Assembly (NCBI GenBank): GCA_016125405.1
Contig: WGLW01000004.1
Span: forward strand, 44,527-108,526
DNA length: 64,000 nucleotides
Origin: Alphaproteobacteria bacterium
GTDB taxonomy: Bacteria > Pseudomonadota > Alphaproteobacteria > Caulobacterales > Hyphomonadaceae
Direction: 5' to 3'
The notes beneath the pieces are model-generated. The model was not told the origin of the DNA. It made no database searches and saw nothing but the letters and a program-made list of their open reading frames with translations. Position numbers and translations under genes: made by a program. Below, piece after piece: positions 45,113 to 53,970 of this stretch (positions are counted from its first letter, which is position 1; every line of letters starts with the position of its first letter).

Positions 45113-45666
45113 CCGCGGCGGTTTGCCTCTTGCTGCTCGCGGCATGCACGACCGTGCGGCCTGTCGACGGCGAGACGACGCCGCTCGGCAAGGGGCTCGA
45201 CATGCGCCTGCCGGCGGCGCCCGGCTATCCCGGCCATTTCGCTGCGAGCCAGACGGTTGTCGGCAACTATGGCGAGCGCAAGGGCGCCTTCCAGGCCGTG
45301 CTGGATCTCGGGCCGGACCGGGCGCAGGTCGTGCTGACGGCGGTCAGCGGTCCGCGCATTCTCGGAATCACGTGGACGTCCGCGGGCATTGTCGAGGATC
45401 GCACGCCGCTCGCGCCGGAGGGGCTCAAGGGCATCAATGTTCTGGGCGACATCTTCGTGTCGCTCTGGCCGGTCGAGGCCGTGCAGCGCGCCATGCCGGA
45501 TGGCGTTACGGTGAGCGTTGAAGGCAATGTGCGGCGCGTGAAGACGGCGGATCGCGTCGTGGAGGAAATCGAGACGACGGAAGACGACGGCGCCACGATG
45601 CGGCAGGAGTTGCGCAACCTCGATCTCGGCTACCGGCTCACCATTGTGACGGAAAAGGACGGCTGA
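45097..45666 (+). CDS. DUF3261 lipoprotein of the aryl polyene cluster (ApeN-like)
   Basis: The 189-residue protein has a lipobox LLAAC (Cys16), so it is a membrane lipoprotein facing the periplasm. DUF3261 lipoproteins are regular members of aryl polyene clusters with an unproven role in transport of the product. The start at ATG 45097 overlaps the FAD enzyme by 16 bases. The stop shares one base with the next start (TGATG). Confidence 0.75.
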   Translation: MRAVLAAAVCLLLLAACTTVRPVDGETTPLGKGLDMRLPAAPGYPGHFAASQTVVGNYGERKGAFQAVLDLGPDRAQVVLTAVSGPRILGITWTSAGIVEDRTPLAPEGLKGINVLGDIFVSLWPVEAVQRAMPDGVTVSVEGNVRRVKTADRVVEEIETTEDDGATMRQELRNLDLGYRLTIVTEKDG

Positions 45667-46826
45667 TGGCGCAGGGCGCCTGGATCAACGATTTCAGCAT
45701 TGCGTGCGCGCTGGGCGGCGATCGTCAGGAGGTCGGCGAGGCGCTGGCCTCGGCCTCCCCGCCGCACCTGCGCGACACGGCGAGGCTGATCGACGGCCGG
45801 CCGACGACGGTAGGCCGCCTGGATCTCGACGCCGGGCCGCCGCGCGGCGGTTCGCGCACCAACGAACTGGTCGCGCGCCTGATCGACGATCTGCGCCCGG
45901 CGATCGACGGCGCCATCGCCCGCTTTGGCGCCGGTCGCGTGGCCTGCCTCGTCGGCGGCAGCACTACGGGGATCAACGAAGCGACCCACGACCTCAGGAC
46001 CAAACTCGACGCGGGCGCCTGGCCGCCGGGCTTCCGCTTCTCGCGCCAGGAACTGGGCGACACCGCGGCGTTCGCGGCGAGTCATGCCGGCGTCGGCGGA
46101 CCCGCCTATGTCGTGTCGACGGCCTGCACCTCGGGCGCCAAGGCGATGGCGGCGGCGTGCCGGCTGCTGCACACGGGGCTGGCGGACGCTGTGGTCTGCG
46201 GCGGCGTCGACACGCTGTGCGACCTGACGCTCAACGGGTTCGCGGCGCTGGAGTCGGTTGCGCCGGACATCTGCAATCCGTTCAGCGTCAACCGCTGCGG
46301 CATCAACATCGGTGAAGGCGGGGCGTTGTTCGTCGTGTCGCGCGAGCCGGGGCCGTGGCGGATCGAGGGTTATGGCGAAAGTTCAGACGCCCACCACGCC
46401 TCGGCGCCGGACCCCTCCGCGGCGGGCGCCGAGATCGCAGTGCGCCGGGCGCTGGCCTCGGCGGCGGTGACGGCGGGAGAGGTCGGCTTCGTTCACCTGC
46501 ACGGTACGGCGACGCGTCTCAACGACCAGATGGAGGCCGTGCTGGTCGATCGCGTCTTCGGGCCCGACACGCCGTGCGCGTCCACCAAGCCGCTGACGGG
46601 TCACACGCTGGGCGCCGCCGGAGCGATCCAGGCGGGGCTGAGCCTGCTGGCGATGGAGAGGGGGGTCTACCCTCCCCATGTGTGGGACGGCGCGCGCGAT
46701 CCCGACCTGCCCGCGATCCGTCTCGGCGCTCCGGGGGAGCGCCCTCCGACGCCGCTGGAGCGGATGCTGAGCCTCAGTTTCGCATTCGGCGGCAACAACA
46801 TCGCGCTGATGCTGGGTCGTGGCTGA
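45666..46826 (+). CDS. Beta-ketoacyl-ACP synthase, FabF type (ApeO-like)
   Basis: The 386-residue thiolase-fold enzyme elongates the polyene chain. The catalytic triad is complete: Cys154 in TACTSG, His279 in HLHGTAT and His313 in LTGHTLGAAG. In Enterobacteria ApeO pairs with the Cys-less ApeC as a heterodimer; a matching ApeC-like protein is at 52239. The next gene should be a dehydratase in the known order, but a DUF1428 gene follows. Confidence 0.88.
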   Translation: MAQGAWINDFSIACALGGDRQEVGEALASASPPHLRDTARLIDGRPTTVGRLDLDAGPPRGGSRTNELVARLIDDLRPAIDGAIARFGAGRVACLVGGSTTGINEATHDLRTKLDAGAWPPGFRFSRQELGDTAAFAASHAGVGGPAYVVSTACTSGAKAMAAACRLLHTGLADAVVCGGVDTLCDLTLNGFAALESVAPDICNPFSVNRCGINIGEGGALFVVSREPGPWRIEGYGESSDAHHASAPDPSAAGAEIAVRRALASAAVTAGEVGFVHLHGTATRLNDQMEAVLVDRVFGPDTPCASTKPLTGHTLGAAGAIQAGLSLLAMERGVYPPHVWDGARDPDLPAIRLGAPGERPPTPLERMLSLSFAFGGNNIALMLGRG

Positions 46827-46913
46827 CGCGCCCAGGTAACTTTTTGTTCGTCGTCTTGCCGCTGGAACGGGCGAGCCTAGTCTTGTCCGCCAAACCATCA
46901 GCGAGGCGTTCCC

Positions 46914-47291
46914 ATGAGCTATGTCGACGTCGCCGTCATTCCCGTCCCGGAGGACAAGGTCGAGGCCTACAAGAAGATGGCCCGCACCGCCGGCAAATAC
47001 TGGATCAAGCACGGCGCACTTCACTATTACGAGTGCATGGGCGACGACGTCCCGCAGGGCAAGGTCACGGACTTCGCGCGCTCGGTGAAATGCAAGGAAG
47101 GTGAAACGCTCGGCGTTTCGGTTGTCATCACCCGCAACCGCAAGCATCGCGACGAGGTGATGAAGAAGGTGATGTCCGATCCAGGCCTCGCCGCCTCGAT
47201 GAAAGAGATGCCGTTCGACGGCAAGCGGATGATCTTCGGCGGCTTCAAGCCGTTCGTGGACCTCGCGGGCGGCGACCCCGCCAAGGCCTAG
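46914..47291 (+). CDS. DUF1428 family protein in the dehydratase position
   Basis: The 125-residue protein has the DUF1428 pattern (VIPVPEDKVEAYKKMARTAGKYWIKHGALHYYECMGDD and MPFDGKRMIFGGFK). This family has an alpha-beta barrel ferredoxin-like fold and no known reaction; it is not a hotdog dehydratase. It sits alone between the ketosynthase and ketoreductase with gaps of 87 and 75 bases, unlike the overlapping genes around it, so it may have its own promoter. GAGG about 7 bases upstream gives a ribosome binding site. Confidence 0.85.
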   Translation: MSYVDVAVIPVPEDKVEAYKKMARTAGKYWIKHGALHYYECMGDDVPQGKVTDFARSVKCKEGETLGVSVVITRNRKHRDEVMKKVMSDPGLAASMKEMPFDGKRMIFGGFKPFVDLAGGDPAKA

Positions 47292-47366
47292 GAGCCGAGC
47301 CGTTCATCCGGCGCCGCCGCCAAGTTTTTCTTTCGTTCATCCGAGTCAGAGTGTACCGACCGGGCG

Positions 47367-48110
47367 ATGATGGCGACGGACAATTCAAAGAAGCGGGTGC
47401 TTGTAACGGGGGCCAGCAAGGGGATCGGCCGCGCCGTGGCGATCCGGCTGGCGCGAGACGGGTTTCCGGTCACCGTTCACTATGGGTCCGACGCCGCCGG
47501 CGCGGAGGCGACCATCGAGGCGATCCGGTCGGCCGGCGGGCAGGCCGACGCGCTGGGTTTCGACATCGCCGACCGTGAAGCCGCAGCCGGCGCGCTCGAA
47601 GACCGCATCAAGGCGACCGGCGCCTACTGGGGCGTCGTCGCCAACGCCGGCATCGCCCGTGACAATACGTTCGCCGCCATCGAGGGGGGAGACTGGGACG
47701 CCGTCATGCGCACCAACCTCGACGGCTTCTACAACACCGTGCATCCGCTGATTCTGCCGATGATCCGTCTGCGGACGGGCGGCCGGGTTATCGCCATGTC
47801 CTCGGTGTCTGGCGTTATGGGAAATCGGGGTCAGGTCAATTATTCGGCGGCCAAGGCAGGGCTGATCGGCGCCGCCAAGGCGCTGGCGGTCGAGCTGGCC
47901 AGCCGCCGGATCACCGTCAACGCCGTCGCGCCGGGCTTTATCGAGACCGCGATGACTGAAGGGGCGATGATCGAGGAAGTTCTGAAAGCGATCCCGATGA
48001 AGCGCGCCGGAACGCCGGAAGAAGTTGCTGGTGTTGTCGCCTTCCTGTTTTCACCGGAGGCGGAGTACATTACGCGGCAGGTGATTGGCGTGAACGGGGG
48101 TCTGATCTAG
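47367..48110 (+). CDS. 3-ketoacyl-ACP reductase, FabG type (ApeQ-like)
   Basis: A 247-residue short-chain dehydrogenase that reduces the ketoacyl-ACP in each elongation round. It has the NAD(P) motif TGASKGIGRAVA (about residues 14-25) and the catalytic YSAAK (Y159, K163). The stop overlaps the GTG start of the next ketosynthase by one base (TAGTG). A second ATG is one codon inside. Confidence 0.9.
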   Translation: MMATDNSKKRVLVTGASKGIGRAVAIRLARDGFPVTVHYGSDAAGAEATIEAIRSAGGQADALGFDIADREAAAGALEDRIKATGAYWGVVANAGIARDNTFAAIEGGDWDAVMRTNLDGFYNTVHPLILPMIRLRTGGRVIAMSSVSGVMGNRGQVNYSAAKAGLIGAAKALAVELASRRITVNAVAPGFIETAMTEGAMIEEVLKAIPMKRAGTPEEVAGVVAFLFSPEAEYITRQVIGVNGGLI

Positions 48111-49336
48111 TGCGCCGTGTGGTCGTGACGGGAATGGCTGGCATTACTTCGCTGGGCGATAGCTGGCCTGCGATCCGCGAAGCCATGCACGCTGGCCGGA
48201 CCGGCGTGAAATACATCAGCGACTGGGACCGGCTGACCGATCTGGGCACCCGCCTCGGGTCTCCGGCGGACTGGTTCCAGCACGAAGGCGCCTACAAGCG
48301 TCAGGCGATGCGCTCGATGGGCCGCGTCTCCGTCATGGCGGTCAAGGCAGCTGAGGCGGCGCTGGCGCAGGCGGGCCTCACCGACGATCCGATCCTGAAG
48401 ACCGGGCGCAGCGGCGTCGCCTGCGGTTCGTCCTATGGGTCGACGCCGCCGACGGTGGATTTTGTCCGCTTCCTCGACACCGGCAAGGCTGGCGCGCTTA
48501 ACGCCACCAGCTACATCCGTATGATGAGCCACACCTCGCCGGTGAACCTCGCCGTATTCTTCGGGCTTCAGGGCCGCGTCATCACCACCTCGTCCGCCTG
48601 CACCTCGGGCAGCCAGGGCATCGGCTCGGCCTTCGAGGCGATTCAGGCGAACCGCGCCGACGTCATGGTCTGCGGCGGCGCCGAGGAATTCTGCCCGACG
48701 ATGACGATGGTGTTCGACCGGCTCTACGCAACATCGAACCGCAACAACGACCCGGACACTGCCGTCCGCCCGTTCGACCAGTCGCGCGACGGTCTGGTGA
48801 TCGGTGAAGGTACCGGCATCCTGATCCTCGAAGAGCGCGAGCACGCGCTGGCGCGCGGCGCGACACCGCTGGCAGAAATTGCTGGCTTTGCCACCAATTG
48901 CGACGGCTCCCATATCTCGCAGCCATCGCAGGCGACGCAGATTGACGTGATGCGCCTCGCGCTGGAGTCCGCCGGCATCGATGCAGGCGCTATCGATTTC
49001 ATCTCCGGCCACGGCACCGGCACGGTCACGGGCGACGTGGTGGAAAGTCAGGCCAGCGCCGAGGTCTATGGTAAGAAGACGCCGTTCCATACGCTCAAGG
49101 GCCATTTCGGTCACACGCTGGGCGCCTGTGGCGGCATCGAGGCGTGGCTGGGCATCGAGATGATGAACGAAGGCCTGCTGACCGCCACGGCCAACCTGCA
49201 CAATGTCGATCCGAAATGCGCGGACCTCGACTATGTGATGGAAGCGCCGCGCAAGGTCGATGCGGAATACTTCGTCTCCAACAACTTCGCCTTCGGCGGC
49301 ATCAACACGTCGCTGGTCGTTCGCCGCGCCGCATAG
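48110..49336 (+). CDS. Beta-ketoacyl-ACP synthase, FabF type (ApeR-like)
   Basis: A 408-residue ketosynthase with complete catalytic residues Cys164 (SSACTSG), His301 (SGHGTGT) and His335 (KGHFGHTLGA). It is the second active ketosynthase of the cluster. The start is GTG 48110. Confidence 0.9.
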   Translation: MRRVVVTGMAGITSLGDSWPAIREAMHAGRTGVKYISDWDRLTDLGTRLGSPADWFQHEGAYKRQAMRSMGRVSVMAVKAAEAALAQAGLTDDPILKTGRSGVACGSSYGSTPPTVDFVRFLDTGKAGALNATSYIRMMSHTSPVNLAVFFGLQGRVITTSSACTSGSQGIGSAFEAIQANRADVMVCGGAEEFCPTMTMVFDRLYATSNRNNDPDTAVRPFDQSRDGLVIGEGTGILILEEREHALARGATPLAEIAGFATNCDGSHISQPSQATQIDVMRLALESAGIDAGAIDFISGHGTGTVTGDVVESQASAEVYGKKTPFHTLKGHFGHTLGACGGIEAWLGIEMMNEGLLTATANLHNVDPKCADLDYVMEAPRKVDAEYFVSNNFAFGGINTSLVVRRAA

Positions 49337-49373
49337 CGCGCATCCTTCGCCGCAAGCCGACTTCGGAGCCCGA

Positions 49374-50255
49374 ATGACCCGCACCGGATACGCCGCCTGT
49401 CTTGCGCTCGCCGCCATCGGAGGCGTCGCCGCGGCGCCCGCCAGTGCGCAGGAAGGCGTCGCACCCCAGCCGCGGCAGGATCCGCTGTGGGAGCTGCGCA
49501 TCGGCGGCACGGGACTTTATGGCCCGGTCTATCCCGGCTCGTCGCAGAACAAGCTAAATGGCGTCGGCGCGCCGCTGTTCATCTATCGCGGCGACCGCAT
49601 CCGTTTCGGCGAATACGGCGTCGCCCGCGCCATCGCGGCGGAGAACAGCAAGTTCGAATTCGACGTGTCGCTGGACGCCGCCTACGCCGCCCAGGATGCC
49701 AAGGCGCGCACCGGCATGCCGGACCTTGACTACCTGTTCCAGATCGGCCCGCAGGTCGTCTACCACATCGCCGACACCGGCTGGACTGCGAATGGCCGGC
49801 GCGAGATCACGGCGTTTCTGCCTGTGCGCGGCGTGGCCGCCAGCGACTTCAAGTCGATCGAGCATGTCGGCTGGCTGGCCGAGCCCGCCATCATGTATCG
49901 CCGCATCTATCCGGGCGACCTGCGCACCAGCTGGAACGCCAAGCTCTTCGTCTCGCTCGCGGATGAAGGCCTGATGGACTACTGGTACGGCGTCGACCCG
50001 CAATATGCGACCGCGGCCCGGCCCGCCTACAATGCGAAGGGCGGCTATCTCTCAACATCGCTCAACGTCTCGTGGACGCGCGAGCTGACGCACGACTTCC
50101 AGATCTACATCACCTATCAGGGCCGGCTGCTCTCCGGCTCCGCCAACGAGCGCAGCCCGTTGCTGGAGAAGGACTTCACCAACGCGGTGAGCCTCAGCTT
50201 CGTGTGGAAGGTGCTGAAGAGCAAACAGCCCGCCCGCAACACCAGCATGTACTGA
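49374..50255 (+). CDS. MipA/OmpV-family outer-membrane protein
   Basis: The 293-residue protein has a signal peptide (MTRTGYAACLALAAIGGVAAAPASAQ) and a predicted beta-barrel body with the MipA/OmpV pattern (GPVYPGSSQNKLNGVGAPLFIYRGDRIRFG; C-terminal aromatic-rich strands, ending in SMY). MipA proteins are outer-membrane scaffolds. It could serve as an outer-membrane partner of the exported pigment, which is inference. A bidirectional terminator follows. Confidence 0.82.
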   Translation: MTRTGYAACLALAAIGGVAAAPASAQEGVAPQPRQDPLWELRIGGTGLYGPVYPGSSQNKLNGVGAPLFIYRGDRIRFGEYGVARAIAAENSKFEFDVSLDAAYAAQDAKARTGMPDLDYLFQIGPQVVYHIADTGWTANGRREITAFLPVRGVAASDFKSIEHVGWLAEPAIMYRRIYPGDLRTSWNAKLFVSLADEGLMDYWYGVDPQYATAARPAYNAKGGYLSTSLNVSWTRELTHDFQIYITYQGRLLSGSANERSPLLEKDFTNAVSLSFVWKVLKSKQPARNTSMY

Positions 50256-50266
50256 GGCGGATACGA

Positions 50267-50296
50267 AAACGCCGGAGCGGCAAGGCCCCGGCGTTT
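50267..50296. terminator. Bidirectional hairpin terminator
   Basis: AAACGCCGG (50267-50275) and CCGGCGTTT (50288-50296) form a perfect 9-bp stem between two convergent genes. T-runs follow on both strands. Confidence 0.85.
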
Positions 50297-50319
50297 CCCG
50301 TCAGATTGCGCGATGCGCC

Positions 50320-50751
50320 CTATTTCACGATCACGCCGTCGAGATAGACGCGGGCGTTCGAGCCGCCGGCGATGCAAGCGTATTCGGTTGTGCTTTTCAG
50401 CGGCTGGCCAGTCGCGGTCGAAGTCGTGACGATCTGGACGACGCCGGTTCCGCCCTGACGCTCCGCGTCCTTGCGCACCTTGATCAGGGCATTGAGGAAG
50501 GCCCGCTGGCAGCGCGATTCATCCGACTGGAAGGGGCGCGGGTCGGTCGAGCGCGTGTGCGTCGTGTTGATCCGCGCGCCGCCGCCACCGCCGAACTGGA
50601 ACTTGAAGCCGCCGAGATACTTCTGGTTGGCCTCCATCTTCATCACGTCCGAGATCGGGAAGGTTTTGTAATCCATACGGCCTTTCGCGCTGGCGATCGG
50701 CGCAGCCACGCCCAGCGCCAGAACGGCCAACAAGGCAGTTCGAATTTTCAT
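50320..50751 (-). CDS. Small secreted protein of unknown function
   Basis: The 143-residue protein has a clear signal peptide (MKIRTALLAVLALGVAAPIASA). The mature part has a Cys in ESRCQRAFLNALIKVRKDAERQGGTGVVQIV and a second Cys in TEYACIAG. The glycine-rich stretch FGGGGGAR is unusual. I recall similar small secreted proteins misnamed as excinuclease subunits; nothing here resembles UvrA. It is transcribed against the cluster direction. Confidence 0.7.
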   Translation of the reverse strand: MKIRTALLAVLALGVAAPIASAKGRMDYKTFPISDVMKMEANQKYLGGFKFQFGGGGGARINTTHTRSTDPRPFQSDESRCQRAFLNALIKVRKDAERQGGTGVVQIVTTSTATGQPLKSTTEYACIAGGSNARVYLDGVIVK

Positions 50752-50886
50752 GGCTATGAATTCCCCAGATTAGCAGTCGCAAGGTTGGTCCCCTACGGAA
50801 GGTTATACATGCTTCCCTGCGCCTTGCCACTTTCGCGGTGCATGCCGGTCGCGCTAGTGAGCCCGGCTCGGCGAGCGTAACGGATT

Positions 50887-51660
50887 ATGCAGGAACACGG
50901 ATTGAAAGAGACAAGACCCTACCGGCTCGGCGCCGTGATCCCGGCCTATCGCCATGCCGACCGCCTGCCGTCGATCATCGCCCGCCTGCGCGCGTTCGGC
51001 ATGCCGGTGGTGGTTGTCGACGACGGCAATGACGACGAAATCGCCGCGAAGCTCGCAAGCCTGCATGATCCGGCAAACCAGGTCGAAGTCGAACGCAGGA
51101 CGCAGAACGGCGGCAAGGGCGCGGCGATGAAGACAGGCTTTCGCGCGGCGGCCCGGCGCGGCTGGAGCCATGCGCTGCAGGTTGACGCCGACGGTCAGCA
51201 CGACATCGAGGCGGCGCCGCAGCTCGCCGGCTTGTCGGCCCATGCGCCGGATGCGGTGATCTGCGGCGTGCCCGTCTATGACCGTACCGTGCCCGCCGCG
51301 CGCAAGTTCGGCCGCTACCTCACCCACGCGCTGGTCTGGGCGGCGACCATGTCGCGCGAGATATCCGACAGCATGTGCGGCTTCCGCATCTATCCGCTGG
51401 ACGAAACGCTCAAGGTGATCGACCGCGAGCTGATCGGCGAGCGCATGGATTTCGACACAGAAATCCTGGTGCATCTCAACTGGCGCGGGGTGCGCGTCGT
51501 CGAGAGCCCGATCGGCGTCACCTATCCGGAAGGGAATGTCTCGAACTTCAGGATGCTGCGCGACAATGTGCGGATGACGCTGCTTCATCTGCGGCTCGTG
51601 GCGCAGTCGCCTGTACGCGTGCCGCTGCGCGCGTGGCGGCGCCGGTGGGACGACCGCTAG
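50887..51660 (+). CDS. Family 2 glycosyltransferase of the aryl polyene cluster (ApeJ N-half-like)
   Basis: A 257-residue GT2 enzyme of the dolichol-phosphate mannosyltransferase type, with AVIPAYRHADRLPSIIARL, VVVDDGNDD and the metal-binding VDADGQHD. In Enterobacterial clusters it is fused to an acyltransferase; here the LpxL-like acyltransferase is a separate gene at 39699. It likely adds a sugar to a lipid carrier or to the polyene. Its 3' end overlaps the convergent phosphopantetheinyl transferase by 4 bases. Confidence 0.85.
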   Translation: MQEHGLKETRPYRLGAVIPAYRHADRLPSIIARLRAFGMPVVVVDDGNDDEIAAKLASLHDPANQVEVERRTQNGGKGAAMKTGFRAAARRGWSHALQVDADGQHDIEAAPQLAGLSAHAPDAVICGVPVYDRTVPAARKFGRYLTHALVWAATMSREISDSMCGFRIYPLDETLKVIDRELIGERMDFDTEILVHLNWRGVRVVESPIGVTYPEGNVSNFRMLRDNVRMTLLHLRLVAQSPVRVPLRAWRRRWDDR

Positions 51661-52154
51661 ATCTCTTCTTCCCACACCAGCGACAGCCAGAAATCGTCGG
51701 GCAGGCGTTCGCTGTACCAGTAGCGCCGCGAAGCGAAGCAGGCAGGCTCGTCGTCCTGCGGCGGCGCTTCGAACACGCGCGACAGGATGTCGGGGCCGGG
51801 GGCTGCGCCGAACGCCTTGAAATAGGCCTCCCCGAATGTCCAGGCGCGGCAGACGGCGGAGGCGTCGGCCTCGCCCGCCGTCGCGCCGTTGGGCACGTAG
51901 ATCGCCGCGATGTCGCGCCACGGACGTTTCGGGTCGATGTATTCGAGGTCCACGCCAAGCCGGGTCAGCGGCGGGTTGCCGGCCGCCACCGCGACAGCGC
52001 CGCGGCTATGGCTGTGACTCAGCAGGCCCCAGCCGGCCCCCAGACTCGCGCGCATATCGGCGGCCAGGGCGCGCTGGGCCGCTCGCGGATGACGCGCCAC
52101 AGGCGGCGTCAGCCACCGCACAACATAGCGTAACTGGCGGAATTCCTGATGCAT
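51657..52154 (-). CDS. 4'-phosphopantetheinyl transferase (Sfp-like)
   Basis: Activates the cluster's acyl carrier proteins by adding phosphopantetheine. The 165-residue protein has the magnesium-binding GVDLE (67-71) and the WxxxEAxxK signature in WTFGEAYFK (W105, E109, K113), where the usual Lys before Glu is Gly. It is short for this family. It is divergent from the ApeC-like gene, with 84 bases between starts. Confidence 0.83.
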   Translation of the reverse strand: MHQEFRQLRYVVRWLTPPVARHPRAAQRALAADMRASLGAGWGLLSHSHSRGAVAVAAGNPPLTRLGVDLEYIDPKRPWRDIAAIYVPNGATAGEADASAVCRAWTFGEAYFKAFGAAPGPDILSRVFEAPPQDDEPACFASRRYWYSERLPDDFWLSLVWEEEI

Positions 52155-52238
52155 TCTGCCGCAGACGGGCCTCCGGTCTCCCGCGTCCTATAGAAGACCG
52201 GCGGCTGGGCCGCTAGGATCGCCGGCGTGGGAGAGGCA

Positions 52239-52913
52239 ATGGCGGATTCACTGACATCTGGCGGCGGAGGCGGGCCTGGTCCGCGCATGCTGGCGCTCGG
52301 CGCACCGGGCTTTGCGGCCATCGTGCACGGGCCGGGCGGCGCAGAACTCGGCGCGGTGGCGGCCGAAGACGCCCTGCCGAAGGCCCTGCGCCGCCGCATG
52401 AGCCCGTTCGACCTTGGCGCCGCGCGCTGTGTCATGGGGCTGGCGGCCCAGGGCGTCTCAGAGGACATCGTCTTCGCCTCGCGCTACGGGAATATGGGCG
52501 TCACGCTGGATCTGCTGATGCTGCTGTGCCGGGACGAAATCCTGTCGCCCGCAAAGTTCTCGATGTCGGTCCACAACGCGGCGGCGGGCGCCATCAGCCA
52601 GATCGTCTCCAACCGCGCAGGTCACACCGCCATCGCCGCAGGGGCGCGCACGCTCGCCGCGGGCCTCACCGAAGCCTGGAGCCGCATCGCCTCGGGGGCC
52701 GGAAGCGTGATCTTCATCTACGCCGACATGCCGCTGATGGACCCTTATGGCGAATTCGACGAGCCGGGGCCGGGCGTTCATCTCGCCATCCGGCTCGCCG
52801 CGGCCGACGCGGCCGCCGGAGATATGCACGCGGTCGCGGAAGGCCGGCTGGGCGCAGAAGCCCTCGCCCGCGCGCTGGCTGCAGGCGTGAAGGGGCTGAC
52901 ATGGCGGCCCTGA
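52239..52913 (+). CDS. Cys-less ketosynthase-like chain-length protein (ApeC-like)
   Basis: The 224-residue protein is an N-terminal ketosynthase-fold protein without the catalytic Cys: the nucleophile position in SVHNAAAGAIS has Ala. In Escherichia coli such a protein (ApeC) pairs with ApeO as a chain-length partner. ATG 52239 is preferred over GTG 52227 because GGGAGAGG precedes it. Its 3' end overlaps the PlsC-like gene by 13 bases. Confidence 0.83.
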   Translation: MADSLTSGGGGGPGPRMLALGAPGFAAIVHGPGGAELGAVAAEDALPKALRRRMSPFDLGAARCVMGLAAQGVSEDIVFASRYGNMGVTLDLLMLLCRDEILSPAKFSMSVHNAAAGAISQIVSNRAGHTAIAAGARTLAAGLTEAWSRIASGAGSVIFIYADMPLMDPYGEFDEPGPGVHLAIRLAAADAAAGDMHAVAEGRLGAEALARALAAGVKGLTWRP

Positions 52914-53719
52914 GCCAGCAGCAATCCGCCCGGCCCGCTCCGGTTTCGATCTTTCGGCGGCTCGAGCGCATCGTGCGCCTTGTCACCACGGCGATCTCGT
53001 TCGGCCTGTTTGGCCTGTTCGGTCTCGTCCTCGCGCTGGTCGTGTTTCCGCTGCTCTTCCTGTTCATCCGGGACAAGGGCAAGCGCGCCGCCGTCGCCCA
53101 GGCGTGCCTGCACCGTTTGTTCTGGGTTTATGTCCGCGTGATGCGCGCGATGGGCACGCTCTCTTTCGAGTGCGACCATCCGGAAATCCTGAAGACCCTG
53201 AAGGGGACCATCGTCGTGGCGAACCACCCGTCGCTTCTCGATGTGGTGTTCCTGATGTCGTTCATGCGCCATACGCGCGCCGTCGTGAAATCCAGCATCT
53301 GGCGCAATCCGTTCATGCGCGGCGTGGTCATCGCCGCCAACTACATTCCCAACCACGGTGATGCCGCCAAGCTGATGGAGGATTGCGCTGCGGCCCTGCG
53401 GGAGGGCGCCAATCTCATCATCTTCCCGGAGGGCTCGCGCACGCCGGACGGCCAGCCCCGCCACTACCAGAAGGGCTTCGCCCATGTCGCGCTGCTGGCC
53501 GGCGCCCCGGTCCAGATCGTCACCATAGAGGTCAACCCGCCAACGCTCCGGAAAGGCGAATCATGGCGGCGCGTCGCCCCCACGCGGGCCCGCTGGACGA
53601 TCCGTGTACACGAGCGAATTGATACCGCCGGGCAATATGGCTATGACCGCTCGTCATCCGCCGTCCGCAAGCTGAAACAGGACGTGGCGGAGCGTATCGA
53701 GGGATTGTTGCGGGCATGA
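52901..53719 (+). CDS. PlsC-like 1-acyl-glycerol-phosphate acyltransferase (ApeD-like)
   Basis: A 272-residue membrane acyltransferase with an N-terminal hydrophobic helix (about residues 33-55), the catalytic HPSLLD (H109-x4-D114) and the FPEGSRT glycerol-phosphate site. It probably transfers acyl chains in building the membrane anchor of the pigment. Starts inside the previous gene and overlaps the next one (ATGA). Confidence 0.88.
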   Translation: MAALSQQQSARPAPVSIFRRLERIVRLVTTAISFGLFGLFGLVLALVVFPLLFLFIRDKGKRAAVAQACLHRLFWVYVRVMRAMGTLSFECDHPEILKTLKGTIVVANHPSLLDVVFLMSFMRHTRAVVKSSIWRNPFMRGVVIAANYIPNHGDAAKLMEDCAAALREGANLIIFPEGSRTPDGQPRHYQKGFAHVALLAGAPVQIVTIEVNPPTLRKGESWRRVAPTRARWTIRVHERIDTAGQYGYDRSSSAVRKLKQDVAERIEGLLRA

Positions 53720-53970
53720 GCGCCATCGAGTCCGAGTTGAAAGAGATGATCGTCGAGGTGCTGGGGCTCGAGGACGTGAAGCCCGAGGACATCAAGTCCG
53801 ACGAGAACCTGTTCGACGAGGACGGGCTGGCGCTCGATTCCATCGATGCGCTGGAACTGGGCGTGAACATCCAGAAGAAATATGGCGTCAAGATCGATCC
53901 GCAGGACAAGAATCTCGCCGCCCATTTCCAGACCGTGGGCGCCCTTGCCGAATTCATCGGCCGCAAATGA
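53716..53970 (+). CDS. Acyl carrier protein 1 (ApeE-like)
   Basis: An 84-residue acyl carrier protein; the phosphopantetheine serine is S42 in LALDSIDALEL. It is acidic and helical, and lies directly before a second ACP gene with a 4-base overlap (ATGA). In Enterobacterial clusters the two ACPs divide starter loading and elongation. Confidence 0.92.
   Translation: MSAIESELKEMIVEVLGLEDVKPEDIKSDENLFDEDGLALDSIDALELGVNIQKKYGVKIDPQDKNLAAHFQTVGALAEFIGRK

Noticed and set aside
48107..49510. 467-codon minus-strand open frame over the second ketosynthase
   Set aside because: Shadow of a strongly conserved ketosynthase; no recognisable motif.
50320..50751. Name 'excinuclease subunit' for the small secreted protein
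   Set aside because: The protein is exported and has no ATPase motif. The name is a known type of misannotation.
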